DNA from: Thermobaculum terrenum ATCC BAA-798
Lineage (GTDB): Bacteria > Chloroflexota > Chloroflexia > Thermobaculales > Thermobaculaceae
Assembly: GCF_000025005.1 (NCBI RefSeq)
Contig: NC_013525.1
Span: forward strand, 1,886,501 to 1,950,500
DNA: 64,000 nt
Direction: 5' to 3'
A program made the position numbers and the translations under genes. Numbering within the stretch: the stretch's first letter is position 1; each line of letters starts with the position of its first letter. The notes under the pieces were generated by a model. That model saw nothing but the letters and a program-made list of their open reading frames with translations. It had not been told where the DNA came from and searched no databases. Positions 24,823-34,121 of the stretch are shown piece by piece.

Positions 24823-26130
24823 CTATCTGTACTGTAGTTGCATCAGCGAGATGTCCTCAGGGGACAGGGATTCCTCCACGACGCGGCGGTACTCCGCCTC
24901 GGGGTCATCCTCTCCCAGGACCTCCATCGCGCGGCGGCGGGAGTGGATGCCGGCCTCCACGAGCGCCACCTCGTCGCGCACGGTCTGGGAGCGGTCCTCC
25001 GGCAGGAGGCTGGGCCACTGGACGAGCGTCCTGTAGGGTGCCATGGGGCCGGCGCCCAAGAGCTCCAGGGAGCGCAGGATGAGCTCGTTGCGGGCCTGGA
25101 TGACGCCGGTCCATATCTGGCGCTTGCGGCTGACCTTCTGGACCAGCGGCTCCATCTCGACCTCCAGCGCCGCGCCGGAGATCACCCTGCCGGAATCCCC
25201 AAAGGCCGTGCGCGGGGTCTCGGCGATGTCGTGCAGTGCCCGGTAGAGCAGGTCCACGTACTCGATATGGAGTTTGACGCCCCCTCCCTGTAGTAGGTCG
25301 AGCAGGTAGGCCTTGCTCTCGGCTGGGAGCTCCCAGAGCTGCCCCGGTCCCACGCGGATACCGTCCGCCTCGGCGTTCTCAAGTACGGCGATCGGGTTGC
25401 CCGAGACCTCCAGCACCCAGGCGAGCACGGACATGCGCTTGTTGAGCTCCCGCGCCGGCCCTATGAGGTCCACCAGGTCGGATTCTCCCCAGAAGGAGAA
25501 CGGCCTGCGAATGTTGGGGAATATGACGTAGGGGATACGCCCCAGGGGGTTGGGCAGGGTGGCGACGTGGGCGCCATCGACCTGCAGCGTGACCTCGGAG
25601 TCGGTCCAGCGCTCGACGAACTCGCCGGAGAGCCTGCGGCCGGCCCACAGGCCGTGGTCGACGGGCTCCTCGACGGTGTAGCTGTGGGTGACGGCGAGCA
25701 CCCGCCGGAAGTCCAGCGGGTCGGTCTCGACGTCCAGCGCCTGGGGGTCGACGGAGGTGACCCGGACGCCCTCCTCTGTGGGGAGGACGCGGAAGGCGCC
25801 GTCGCCGATGACGGCGGCATCCACGGCGGTATCGTAGTCGAGCGCGTAGAGGTTGTTGGCCTCGTAGGTGGCCTTGAGCAGGCGCTCCACCTCGGCGGCG
25901 CGCTCCGGGGGCATCTCGTCCGAGGGGGGGACCTGCAGGTTGTACGGCTTGCCGAAGAGGTAGGAGGCCGCCTTGTGGACGAAGACGCGGGCGTAGTTGA
26001 ACGTCAGGCGCTTCTCGCCCGCCCGCGGGGGCGATTCCCACTGGTCGCCGGCGTAGAAGTCGAGGTACTCCCTGTAGCGGCGCAGCCTCTCCCAGCGGGA
26101 GTCGGCCATCTGTACGTTGGTCGCAGCCAT
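24823..26130 (-). CDS. Phage portal protein (SPP1 gp6-like)
   Basis: 435 residues. It shows the portal series RYREYLDFYAGDQWE, KRLTFNYARVFVHKAASYLFG, NPLGRIPYVIFPN and SGAALEVEMEPLVQKV, characteristic of the SPP1/Gp6 portal family. The dodecamer forms the DNA entry vertex of the head. It is preceded by a small gene three bases away and followed by the capsid gene. The terminase that would use it is absent from the window. Confidence 0.88.
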   Translation of the reverse strand: MAATNVQMADSRWERLRRYREYLDFYAGDQWESPPRAGEKRLTFNYARVFVHKAASYLFGKPYNLQVPPSDEMPPERAAEVERLLKATYEANNLYALDYDTAVDAAVIGDGAFRVLPTEEGVRVTSVDPQALDVETDPLDFRRVLAVTHSYTVEEPVDHGLWAGRRLSGEFVERWTDSEVTLQVDGAHVATLPNPLGRIPYVIFPNIRRPFSFWGESDLVDLIGPARELNKRMSVLAWVLEVSGNPIAVLENAEADGIRVGPGQLWELPAESKAYLLDLLQGGGVKLHIEYVDLLYRALHDIAETPRTAFGDSGRVISGAALEVEMEPLVQKVSRKRQIWTGVIQARNELILRSLELLGAGPMAPYRTLVQWPSLLPEDRSQTVRDEVALVEAGIHSRRRAMEVLGEDDPEAEYRRVVEESLSPEDISLMQLQYR

Positions 26131-26133
26131 CGC

Positions 26134-26463
26134 CTACCCCCTGCGCCTGCCGAGCGCCCAGGCGATCTTGGCGATGGCGGGGGCACTGCGCACGTCCGCT
26201 GGCGGGGAGGCAGACCTCGCAGGGTTGGAGGCCGGCAGTGACTGCACCGAGGACTGGCGCGCCCGCTCGACCGTTCTCTGGTAGGCCGCCCGGGCCACCT
26301 CCAGGGATGCATCGATCTCCTCGATCGTCTGCCCCTCCACCAGCTCGGGGACGATATCGGGGTGGGAGGCGACCACGGCCTGGCGGTAGCGCTCGACGGC
26401 CTCCCGCAGCCGGAGCTGCACCTCCTCCACGCTGGGATTCACAGGATCACCGGTGTTGCTCAT
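26134..26463 (-). CDS. Small hypothetical phage-cluster protein
   Basis: 109 residues: a helical N-terminal half (SVEEVQLRLREAVERYRQAV) and coiled-coil-like middle (EEIDASLEVARAAYQRTVER), then a Ser/Ala/Pro-rich basic tail. First gene of the capsid operon, behind a strong ribosome site (AAGGAGGGAG). It might be a scaffold-like or terminase small-subunit-like protein, but neither can be shown. Confidence 0.65.
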   Translation of the reverse strand: MSNTGDPVNPSVEEVQLRLREAVERYRQAVVASHPDIVPELVEGQTIEEIDASLEVARAAYQRTVERARQSSVQSLPASNPARSASPPADVRSAPAIAKIAWALGRRRG

Positions 26464-26493
26464 TACTCCCTCCTTGTTTAAGAACTTAAGTGC

Positions 26494-26522
26494 TATATAC
26501 TATATAACAACAACTTAATCAA
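26494..26522 (-). promoter_or_regulatory. Promoter of the capsid operon
   Basis: On the minus strand TTGATT (26522-26517), 17 bp, TATATA (26499-26494), in a strikingly AT-rich 100-bp stretch within GC-rich surroundings, followed by AAGGAGGGAG and the first ATG. Confidence 0.6.
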
Positions 26523-26716
26523 GTCTTTTGAGATATTTTTATAAAGCTATCAATATAAAGCAAACTTATGTTCACCAGGAGGGAGCGACACAACTCCAGG
26601 GCGGGGCTTCCCGGGGGAACACGCCCGGCGCGATCACGCGAAGGGCAGGCTGGAAGGGGGGGCGCGCTGCCCCCACGGCAGGATGTCAGGGGCGGGCCGG
26701 CAGCCCCCCCCCAGCG

Positions 26717-26878
26717 CTAGACGTCGTAGGCCCGCTCGGCGATGATCCTCTCCAGGTCCTCGTCGGAGATCTCGCCCTGTTGGTGGTAGTAGTTGAGGTG
26801 TTCGCGCAGCCTGATGCGCAGCTCCTCGTCGTTGACCGCCTCGATGTGCTCTCCGCACTCGCACTCCAGAGCTCTCAT
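26717..26878 (-). CDS. DUF1059-like small protein
   Basis: 53 residues starting MRALECECGEHIEAVNDEEL and ending ERIIAERAYDV. The CECG start, acidic middle and AYDV end match the DUF1059-type small proteins common in Actinobacteria and Chloroflexota. GGGGGTAGAG precedes the ATG. Function is unknown. The GNAT gene starts upstream on the same strand, so the two may form a pair. Confidence 0.75.
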   Translation of the reverse strand: MRALECECGEHIEAVNDEELRIRLREHLNYYHQQGEISDEDLERIIAERAYDV

Positions 26879-26947
26879 CTCTACCCCCTGCGACGGATGA
26901 CCCTGCAAGCGATCACCATTGCAGCATCAACAAGCGTGCCACGCCGA

Positions 26948-27385
26948 CTACTCCAGGCGGCGCTCGAAGACCCTGGAGGTCTTGACCAGCGTGTAGCCCT
27001 GGCGCTCGTAGAAGCGGTGGGCGCGCTCCCTGACCACGTTGCTGCGCACGATGATGCGCCCGTAGCCCTGGCACCTGGCCCACTCCTCGGCGGCGCGTAG
27101 CAGCTGAGCGCCCACGCCCCTGCTCCTGTGGCCCTCGTCCACCACCAGGCCGGCCAACACCGCGCAGGCTCCCGACTCCAGCGTAAGTGCCTCGCAGACG
27201 TGTGCCCAGCCCACCACCTCGCCATCGATCTCGGCCACCAGCAGGCAGTGGTCGGGCCGCCCGGAGATCCTCCCAAGCCTCGTGGCCACGTCCTCCACCG
27301 CGGAGGGGTATCCCAGCTGGGCGCACAGGTTGCTCAGCTTCTCCACATCCCGCTGTGATGCAGGCCGCACATCCAGTTTCCCCAC
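26948..27385 (-). CDS. GNAT-family N-acetyltransferase
   Basis: 145 residues from GTG 27385 behind GGAGG. Motif A is VVDEGHRSRGVGAQLL (acetyl-CoA pyrophosphate loop R/Q-x-x-G-x-G/A), with the preceding beta strand VAEIDGEVVGWAHV and the ending FYERQGYTLVKTSRVF. It transfers an acetyl group to an unknown amine. The longer frame to 27631 has an unlikely Pro/Ala-rich extension and is rejected. The DUF1059-like gene follows on the same strand. Confidence 0.9.
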   Translation of the reverse strand: MGKLDVRPASQRDVEKLSNLCAQLGYPSAVEDVATRLGRISGRPDHCLLVAEIDGEVVGWAHVCEALTLESGACAVLAGLVVDEGHRSRGVGAQLLRAAEEWARCQGYGRIIVRSNVVRERAHRFYERQGYTLVKTSRVFERRLE

Positions 27386-27653
27386 TTCCCGACACCTCCA
27401 CAACTGATCTTTGCTCGCATGATGCCCGCTCGAAGGAGCCGGCCCCTCCACAGGAGCCACCACCATGATGACACACCCAGCGGCCAAAGGGAACGAAGCG
27501 GGGGCGGTGACCACCGCCGCGCCCGGAGCAGCCGAAAGGCCGGCAGGAGCCCGCGAGCTCCCACCGGCCCAGGACGGGGAGGGCATCAGCCCCAGGGGGT
27601 CAGCTCCCCGGGGCGCAGGATGGCGCATCACGTGGGATCAGGCGCGTGGCACC
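27386..27653. other. Intergenic region between the ABC exporter and the GNAT gene
   Basis: 268 bp downstream of the ABC permease stop. It holds the GNAT ribosome site and probably its promoter, but no clear -35/-10 pair was found. Nothing else recognised. Confidence 0.4.
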
Positions 27654-29294
27654 TCACGAGCGGGCTGCCAGGCTGGTGCGGCCGAAGGCGACCACGGCGG
27701 CCACGAGGAGCGCCACCCCGACCGCCAGCAGCGCCAGGAACCTGCCCCACTCCATGCCGGTCACCGCCGGCGTGCCGTACTGGTGAAAGATTGACAGGCC
27801 GATCAGCCAGTCCGGCATGCTGACCACCGGTCGAAGGAACTCTCCCAGGAAGGAGACCAGCAGGAAGGCGCTCGCCAGGCCCGTTGCGGCGCCCGAGGGC
27901 AGCCTGCAGGCCAGCAGGTACACCAGCCCCGCGGCGATGAGCTCCAGCGGGAAGATCGCCGCCGACGCTGCCGCCAGCCTGGCGACGTCCACCCGCAGGT
28001 CCACCGCCCAGGCCGCAAGCAGGATCGCCAGCCACAGCACCACCGGCAGGAAGATCGCCGCCAGGATCACCGCCGCCGCGTGCTCCAGCAGCAGCCGGGA
28101 CCTGGGCTGCGGCGTGGAGAGGACGATCTCCATGCGGCCGTTGTCGAGGTCGCGGCTCCAGGAGGCCGCCAGCGTGAGCGCGTAGAAGCTGACGAGCACC
28201 GGTATGAAGCCGAACAGTGCAGCGCTGATCACCCCCTGGTTGGTGGAGATATCCTGCCCGCTGAACAGCTCGCCCAGCACGCCGCCCTCGCCGACGATCC
28301 TGCGGAACACATCCAGCAGCCTCGGCAGCATCCAGGTCAGCAGGCCCGCGTAGCCCCCGCAGATGCCGACCGTCCATGCCAGGATGGCCAGCGACCGCGC
28401 CCGCAGCGTGCGCCACCCCAGCGACCGCAGCCAGGGCGAGCCCCAGGCCTCTTCCAGGAGCTCCAGAGGCTTCTCCTCCCTCTGGCCCCCTGCGGAGAGG
28501 TCCAGCACGACGCCCCCGAGGTCCCGCCGCGCAAAGACCCAGGCATTGATCACCAGCAGCGCCAGCAGCGCCACCCCCAGCACCGCCAGGGCCGCCCAGT
28601 CGGCGGGCACCGAGGGGATCAGCGGCTTGTTGGCGTTGTAATAATGGTAGAGCGACAGGTTACGCAGCCAGCCGGCGCCCTCCACGGTGCGGCCCACAGC
28701 GTCGAGCATGAACATCACGAGTAGCACCCCGCCCGTCCAGCCCGCCGCCGCGCCGGCCGTCCGCAGGAAGTGCGACAGGAGGCAGACGACGAGCAGCACG
28801 CACAGCTCGAATAGCCCGACGTTGAGCATCGCCCCTAGCGCCCGCCCGTAGTCCACGGCCTCGTGAGCGCTGGCCTGCCCCAACATCGCGAACCCTGCAA
28901 GGATCAGGCAGATCAGGAGGATGCTCACCGCCACGCCGATCAGCTTCTCCAGCAGCAGCCTCACCCTCCCCAGGGGGTAGGAGAGCAGCACGTCCATGGA
29001 GCCCCGCTCCTCCTCCCCGCGCAGCAGCCTTGCTCCCGTAAGCAGCACCCATATCGCCAGCACCGTGGGAATCAGCACGCTCGTGCCGCGGAACGTGATG
29101 TACCCTGGGACGGTGTCGATTGCCACGGGGTCGGCATAGAACCTGAAGGACTGGTAGATCTCAGCCACGCCGCCCCTCAGCGCCTGCTCCGCGGTAGCGT
29201 ACAGCGCATATAGCAGCAGGCCCAGCCCGATGCTCCAGCCGAGCACCGCGACCCTGTGATCCCTTATCGTCTTCAGCCAGACCGACCGGAACAT
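27654..29294 (-). CDS. ABC-2-type exporter permease (duplicated)
   Basis: 546 residues with two similar ABC-2 permease halves. Each half begins with a cytoplasmic start and a first span (TIRDHRVAVLGWSIGLGLLL; RTLRARSLAILAWTVGICGG), contains an RGEEERGSMDVLLSYPL or RDLDNGRMEIVLSTPQPRSR loop, and has four to six further spans. This is the two-in-one layout of antibiotic exporters. It is the third gene of the TetR-ATPase-permease operon. Confidence 0.9.
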   Translation of the reverse strand: MFRSVWLKTIRDHRVAVLGWSIGLGLLLYALYATAEQALRGGVAEIYQSFRFYADPVAIDTVPGYITFRGTSVLIPTVLAIWVLLTGARLLRGEEERGSMDVLLSYPLGRVRLLLEKLIGVAVSILLICLILAGFAMLGQASAHEAVDYGRALGAMLNVGLFELCVLLVVCLLSHFLRTAGAAAGWTGGVLLVMFMLDAVGRTVEGAGWLRNLSLYHYYNANKPLIPSVPADWAALAVLGVALLALLVINAWVFARRDLGGVVLDLSAGGQREEKPLELLEEAWGSPWLRSLGWRTLRARSLAILAWTVGICGGYAGLLTWMLPRLLDVFRRIVGEGGVLGELFSGQDISTNQGVISAALFGFIPVLVSFYALTLAASWSRDLDNGRMEIVLSTPQPRSRLLLEHAAAVILAAIFLPVVLWLAILLAAWAVDLRVDVARLAAASAAIFPLELIAAGLVYLLACRLPSGAATGLASAFLLVSFLGEFLRPVVSMPDWLIGLSIFHQYGTPAVTGMEWGRFLALLAVGVALLVAAVVAFGRTSLAARS

Positions 29295-29312
29295 CTCTCT
29301 CCCTCCAGACAG

Positions 29313-30230
29313 TTATGCACGCGCGCCCACGCCCTCGGGCTCATAGAAGCGCATGAAGATCTCCTCTAGGCTGGGCTCCTGGACCGTGAGGTTCTGGGCG
29401 TTGTACTCAGCGGCCTTCCGGATGACGGCGCTCAGGTCGCCGCCCCGCACGTGCAGGTGCAGCTCCCGGCCATCTCGCTCCACCTTCAGGTCCTCCACCT
29501 CCGGCAGGGAGGCGAACTCCTCCGAGGGCACCTGCCTGCCGAACGTCACGACCACCGTCTGCTGGCGGAGCCTCTTGAGCTGCTCCACCTCGTTGATCTC
29601 CACCAGGCGCCCATCGCGCACGATGCCCACCCTCTGGCAGGTGTGCTCCACCTCCGGCAGGATGTGCGAGGAGAGGAACACCGTGGCGCCCTCCGCCTGC
29701 ACCTCCCGCAGGATGCGGTAGAACTCCTGCTGGTTGAGCGGGTCGAGCCCTCCCGTGGGCTCATCCAGGATGAGCAGGCGGGGCCTGTGCATGAACGCCT
29801 GGATGATCCCCAGCTTCTGCCGGTTGCCCCTCGAGTACTCCCGGAAGCGCTTGCCGGGGTCGAAGTCCAGCCGGTCGCAGAGCGCCGCGACGTACCGGCG
29901 ATCCACCCCGCCTCGCAGGTGCCCCAGGTACGAGAGGATCTGCGCCCCCGTCATCCCGGGGTCGAACGCGAACTCCGATGGCAGGTAGCCCACCAGCCGC
30001 TTGACGGCCGTCGACTGCGCCCAGCAGTCCAGCCCCGCGATCGTCGCCCTGCCGGCCGACGGCCGCAGGAACCCCATCAGCGTGCGGATGGTCGTGGTCT
30101 TGCCCGCACCGTTGGGCCCAAGGAAGCCGAAGATCTCGCCCTCCTCGACCTGGAACGTCAGGTCGACGATACCCCTGTTGCGGCCATAGCTCTTGGTCAA
30201 CCCCTGGACATCAATCAGCGCTCCCATCAT
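29313..30230 (-). CDS. ABC transporter ATPase subunit (drug-exporter type)
   Basis: 305 residues: Walker A GPNGAGKTT, a variant signature YSRGNRQKL in place of LSGGQ, Walker B LLILDEPTGGLDP and the switch His in SSHILPEVEH. The C-terminal extension is typical of exporters. It powers the permease encoded downstream. Its ATG lies inside the last codons of the tetR gene behind GAGGAGGTGG, so translation is coupled. Confidence 0.95.
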   Translation of the reverse strand: MMGALIDVQGLTKSYGRNRGIVDLTFQVEEGEIFGFLGPNGAGKTTTIRTLMGFLRPSAGRATIAGLDCWAQSTAVKRLVGYLPSEFAFDPGMTGAQILSYLGHLRGGVDRRYVAALCDRLDFDPGKRFREYSRGNRQKLGIIQAFMHRPRLLILDEPTGGLDPLNQQEFYRILREVQAEGATVFLSSHILPEVEHTCQRVGIVRDGRLVEINEVEQLKRLRQQTVVVTFGRQVPSEEFASLPEVEDLKVERDGRELHLHVRGGDLSAVIRKAAEYNAQNLTVQEPSLEEIFMRFYEPEGVGARA

Positions 30231-30978
30231 CCACCTCCTCTAGATGCTGTTGCAGGTATGCCCTCACCATAGTGACCATCTGGCCCAGGCGCTCCTCCAG
30301 GAAGCGGGACAGCCTCTGCCGGTGCTCCGGAGTCGGCTGGTGCCCCGTCTCCAGTGTGCGCCGCGTGGCCTCCGCCAGCAGATCGCACTGCCTCTCAAGC
30401 GGGATGGTCACGCCCTCGGGCCAGAAGTGCTCCACCGTCATGAAGCCGATGCAGATCGCCCCCAGCGTGTGCAGCACATCCTCCAGCGAGAGGTCCGTGC
30501 GGACCATGCCCTCCTCCCGCAGGAACACCAGCAGGTCCCGCAGGAAGTCCATCCGCCGGCGCATGAGCGAGCCCTCTCGCAGGTACTCGTGACGCGCAAT
30601 GCTCCCCAGCGTGCGGGAGTCCGTCAGGAGCAGGGCCCGAGGCAGGGGCCGTCGAACGGTCGCCAGCACGCTGTACTTCACCAGGCCATGGAGGGTCAGC
30701 CCCTCGGGATCCTCCCGCACCTGGGCCTGGAGCTCCTCGACCATCTGCAGCCACTCGCGCAGCAGCACACAGATAAAGAGGTCCTCGCGGCTGCTCCAGT
30801 GGTGGTAGATCGTGCCCTTGGCGACGCCGGCCTCCCGTGCGATATCCTCCATGGTCGTCTTATCGAATCCCCAGCGCTCGGCCAGGGAGGTCGCCGCGTC
30901 GAGGATGCGCTCGGCACGCTCCCTGCGCCTGCGGGCATCCAGCCTGCGCCTGCCGCGGGTACTCGCCTGCTCGTCCAT
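30211..30978 (-). CDS. TetR-family repressor of the ABC exporter operon
   Basis: 255 residues from ATG 30978 behind GGAGGCGC. The N-terminal HTH reads ILDAATSLAERWGFDKTTME, then DIAREAGVAKGTIYHHWSSR, a textbook TetR start. The C-terminal helical half should bind the inducer, probably an exported compound. It is the first gene of the operon and faces an imperfect palindrome at 31051-31086. Confidence 0.93.
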   Translation of the reverse strand: MDEQASTRGRRRLDARRRRERAERILDAATSLAERWGFDKTTMEDIAREAGVAKGTIYHHWSSREDLFICVLLREWLQMVEELQAQVREDPEGLTLHGLVKYSVLATVRRPLPRALLLTDSRTLGSIARHEYLREGSLMRRRMDFLRDLLVFLREEGMVRTDLSLEDVLHTLGAICIGFMTVEHFWPEGVTIPLERQCDLLAEATRRTLETGHQPTPEHRQRLSRFLEERLGQMVTMVRAYLQQHLEEVDDGSAD

Positions 30979-31050
30979 CTCAGCGCCTCCACCGGCGGCG
31001 GGAGCAGCCACCCTGCGGGGGAAACATCCACCTGGCCATTCCCACCTCCA

Positions 31051-31086
31051 ATTTTGTGACCAAATAAGTATTTTGCGTCATAAAAT
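31051..31086. promoter_or_regulatory. Probable TetR operator
   Basis: ATTTTGTGACCAAA (31051-31064) and TTTGCGTCATAAAAT (31072-31086) form an imperfect palindrome about 70 bp before the tetR start, in AT-rich DNA. Confidence 0.5.
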
Positions 31087-31231
31087 TCACAGCACGATTG
31101 TACTCTGCCCTCGATCCGAAATCAAGCCCCTCCCGCCGCCGGGGGCGCACCCCTGCCCCCCTTATATTCCCTCAGATCTCGGCACCTTCGCGAAGGGAGT
31201 TCGTAGCCTGCCTACCCCCAGCCTTTATATC

Positions 31232-31897
31232 CCCTCAGCCCTCATGTGGGGCACCAGCTCCAGTGCCCCAATTCCCGAAATTCCCGATTTCCCGGTCTCT
31301 TAACAATCGGGAATTCGGGAATTTCTCCCCGAGCCCCTGGAGGAGTGCCCCCTCCCCCCGCCCCCCTCCGGGGGACTGCCCCAGGCGGGGTGCCTCTCAT
31401 GGAGAGAGGTCTCTCCAAGCCTCTCCTCTGGGTGATCTTCCCCTCATTGAGGGAGAAGCTTTCCACCCCAATCCCCTGTGGGCCTTCCATCACGATTTGG
31501 CGAGGGCGTTTTTGTCTCATGGAGAGTACCCTCTCATGCACTCCTCCTGGTGGAGGAGCACCACGCAGTGGCGAGGGGGGCTTCCTCTCATGGAGAGTGA
31601 TCTCTCCAGACCTCTCCCTAGGGTGGATCACCCAGGGCTGGGTGTGTTAGGGATTCATGGAGAGGAGGGGGACGGGAGTCGCCGCCCCTCCTGGGTCCCC
31701 GGACGATCATGGATCGTCTGGGGTTCCCCTCCTCCTCTCCATGGCCTCACCTCCCCCCACAAAGCTGTGCCATGGTGCCATCCAGGGAGGTTGTGGAGAA
31801 CATATGAGTGCTCTGAGGCGTCCTGCTCTGTCCCAGGGACCCCTCTCCCCTAGCCCCTCTCCCACCACTGGAGAGGGGAACGCTGGGTGGTGTCCAG
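31232..31897 (+). repeat. Composite hairpin-rich repeat, copy B
   Basis: 31232-31441 matches 13787-13996 almost base for base. A unique 70-bp piece follows, then 31511-31897 matches 14098-14475 including the nested hairpin. It is followed by a G-rich segment (31930-32096) homologous to the inverted 39986-40200 segment. Confidence 0.85.
31279..31323 (+). repeat. 45-bp palindromic element, copy 6
   Basis: Identical to copy 3 and likewise inside the composite repeat. Confidence 0.93.
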
Positions 31898-32096
31898 GGA
31901 ACTTGGATATGGGTTGGGTCATGGAGGGATTTAGAGAGGTGGGTTGGGGATGGAGTTGGAGAGGATGAGGGAGGGTGGCCGACTGAGGTAGTGGGAGGAC
32001 AAGGGCCACCCCCCTGCTGGAGAGGGACCGGTTGGGGGTGTTAGGGGGTTGGATAAGGGTGGGATTGGAGTGGTGGGAGAGGGTAGTGTTATGACT

Positions 32097-32141
32097 TATT
32101 CCCGATTTCCCGGTCCCTTAACAATCGGGAAATCGGGAATT
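32097..32141 (+). repeat. 45-bp palindromic element, copy 7
   Basis: Forward orientation; preceded by TTATGACT. First base pair of the arms is worn (T for A). Confidence 0.93.
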
Positions 32142-32426
32142 AGGGGCTGTGGGGCTTTGCCTGGCGATCGGGGGTGCAGGGGGCTATGAGGGTGATGAGG
32201 AGGAGACGCCTGATCGAGGCTACTGAGGACTGGGGAACTGACCTTGAGGGGCTGGACACTGGCAGCTTGAGGACCTGCGAGGAGGTGGAGGGTATGTGGT
32301 GCGTCGTCAATCCCTGCCAGGTATGAGAGTGCCCTGCATATGGAGAGTCGGGGGAGGGGTGAGGTGGAGCGCTGGGTACACATCCAGGGCCGCGTTGCCT
32401 GGCTTGCAAAGAGTACACTTATGACT

Positions 32427-32471
32427 AATTCCCGAATTCCCGGTCTCTTAACAATCGGGAAATCGGGAATT
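32427..32471 (+). repeat. 45-bp palindromic element, copy 8
   Basis: Forward orientation; preceded by CTTATGACT and followed by AGTGCGCC. Confidence 0.93.
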
Positions 32472-32663
32472 AGTGCGCCGGGGCTCTCCTGCCTACTGGA
32501 GAGGGCGATACTCGGCGGCGCTCAGGAGGCAAGATCTTGGAGTGGGAAGTGGTGGGATGTAGAAGGGTGGCAAAGGGACGGAACGTGGTGGAAGGAGGGG
32601 CGGGGAGAACTGCTCATCACAAGAGGGTGCACTGGCCACACAGAGGGAGTAAGTCTTATGGTA

Positions 32664-32708
32664 AATTCCCGATTTCCCGGTCCTTAAAGAATCGGGAAAT
32701 CGGGAATA
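32664..32708 (+). repeat. 45-bp palindromic element, copy 9
   Basis: Loop CCTTAAAGA; preceded by CTTATGGTA and followed by AGTGCGCC as in copy 8. Confidence 0.92.
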
Positions 32709-33009
32709 AGTGCGCCTGGCACTTGGCATGTGACGCGTTGGGCTGCGGTGTGGACTCTGAGGATGGACTATCAGGGAGGCTGCCCGCTGAGAGGCTGGGT
32801 GAAGAGTGGTGAGGGATGCAAGGAGGGGACAGGACTGGTAGCACACCACCGATTGAGCGTGCTCTGCAGCCCCGGTCCCCACCCTGAGCTGCCACAGCAG
32901 GAGTGGCAGTTGCTTCCTGGGAAGGGTAGCAGCTGCGTGTCTGGTGCACGGTGGCATGCGGTCCTGAGGCTTGAAGCCCCTACGGCTGCACAGGCAGGGA
33001 GTTATGACT

Positions 33010-33054
33010 AATTCCCGATTTCCCGATCCCTTAACAATCGGGAAATCGGGAATT
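33010..33054 (+). repeat. 45-bp palindromic element, copy 10
   Basis: Perfect arms, loop CCCTTAACA, preceded by TTATGACT. It lies 89 bp before the alkA start. Confidence 0.94.
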
Positions 33055-33142
33055 TCTCTCCGCGCTCCGGGGGCAAGGATGCCCCCCCGGGCTCATCCGG
33101 CATAATGGGATGCAGCACATACAGAAGCTTCCTGGAGGTAGT

Positions 33143-34048
33143 ATGTGGGTCGAGAGGTGGATTGTCCCCAATGGGCCCCTGCGGCTGGCTCATGCGTTGC
33201 TGTACCTGCGCACTTCGCCCTCGGCGGTGCTGGAGAAGGTGACGGAGGATGCCTGCAGGCGGGCTCTTCGTATTAATGAAAGAGCGGTGCTGCTGCAGGT
33301 GCGACAGGAAGGGCAGGGCGTGCGGGTGACCCTCTGGGGCGACGCGCTGGACGATGCGACCGTGGCGGCCGCTGAGGCCGAGGTGAGGCGCATCTTCCTG
33401 CTGGACGAGGATCCTGGGGCCTTCTACCGCGAGGTGCCCCTCAGGGATAGGGTGCTGGGCCGGGTGATGGAGGACTACCTCTGGGCGCGGCCCGTGCTGA
33501 TCGCGGATCCTCTGGAGGCGCTGATGTGGGCGATCATCGGCCAGCAGGTGAACGTGGCGTTCGCGCGCAAGCTGAAGGCCCGTCTGGTGGAGCTGTGTGG
33601 GAGTGTCCTGGAGGTGGATGGCGAGCGGTACTGGGTCTTCCCGCCGGCGTGGAGGATCGCCGATCTGCCTGAGGACCTGCTGAGGGGCAACCAGTTCAGC
33701 CGGCAGAAGGCCCGCTATATACTGGGGCTGGCGAGGGCTGTGGCCTCGGGGGAGCTGGACCTGCGGGCGCTGGGTGTCCTCCCCGTGGAGGAGGCGATCG
33801 CGGAGCTCGTGCGGTTCCTCGGAGTGGGCAGGTGGACCGCGGAGTACGTCCTGATGCGGGGGCTGGGGAGAGCCGATGTGATCCCTGCGGCGGACCTGGG
33901 CCTGCGGGCGGTCATGGGGCGGCACTACCTGGGCGGCAGGGTAGCGACGGAGGCGGAGGTGAGGGAGATCTCCGCGGCGTGGAGTCCCTGGAGGGCCTGG
34001 GGGGCATGGCTGTGGTGGCTGCACCTGCAGGTGACCAGAGGGGTGTAG
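33143..34048 (+). CDS. DNA-3-methyladenine glycosylase II (AlkA family)
   Basis: 301 residues from ATG 33143, which has GGAGG at the right distance. After an N-terminal beta domain, the helix-hairpin-helix HhH-GPD core reads MWAIIGQQVNVAFARKLKAR, RYILGLARAVASG, LVRFLGVGRWTAEYVLMRGL and the catalytic Asp in VIPAADLGL. It removes alkylated purines in base excision repair. It is flanked upstream by a palindromic element. Confidence 0.93.
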   Translation: MWVERWIVPNGPLRLAHALLYLRTSPSAVLEKVTEDACRRALRINERAVLLQVRQEGQGVRVTLWGDALDDATVAAAEAEVRRIFLLDEDPGAFYREVPLRDRVLGRVMEDYLWARPVLIADPLEALMWAIIGQQVNVAFARKLKARLVELCGSVLEVDGERYWVFPPAWRIADLPEDLLRGNQFSRQKARYILGLARAVASGELDLRALGVLPVEEAIAELVRFLGVGRWTAEYVLMRGLGRADVIPAADLGLRAVMGRHYLGGRVATEAEVREISAAWSPWRAWGAWLWWLHLQVTRGV

Positions 34049-34121
34049 ATAGAGGGTCAAGATTTTGGTACCCTTCTTGCAAGGATGCTGTGTAAGTCAT
34101 CAAGGGTATAAGGAGAGGTGT

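Larger units (their letters stand above)
31087..33142. other. Gene-free tract B with palindrome-delimited slots
   Basis: About 2 kb with no credible gene between tetR and alkA. From left: a composite repeat (31232-31897), a G-rich stretch, and five palindromic elements at 31279, 32097, 32427, 32664 and 33010. These delimit slots of about 285, 192 and 301 bp. All are in forward orientation and the slots are G-rich on the plus strand. Short frames here are not protein-like. Confidence 0.8.
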
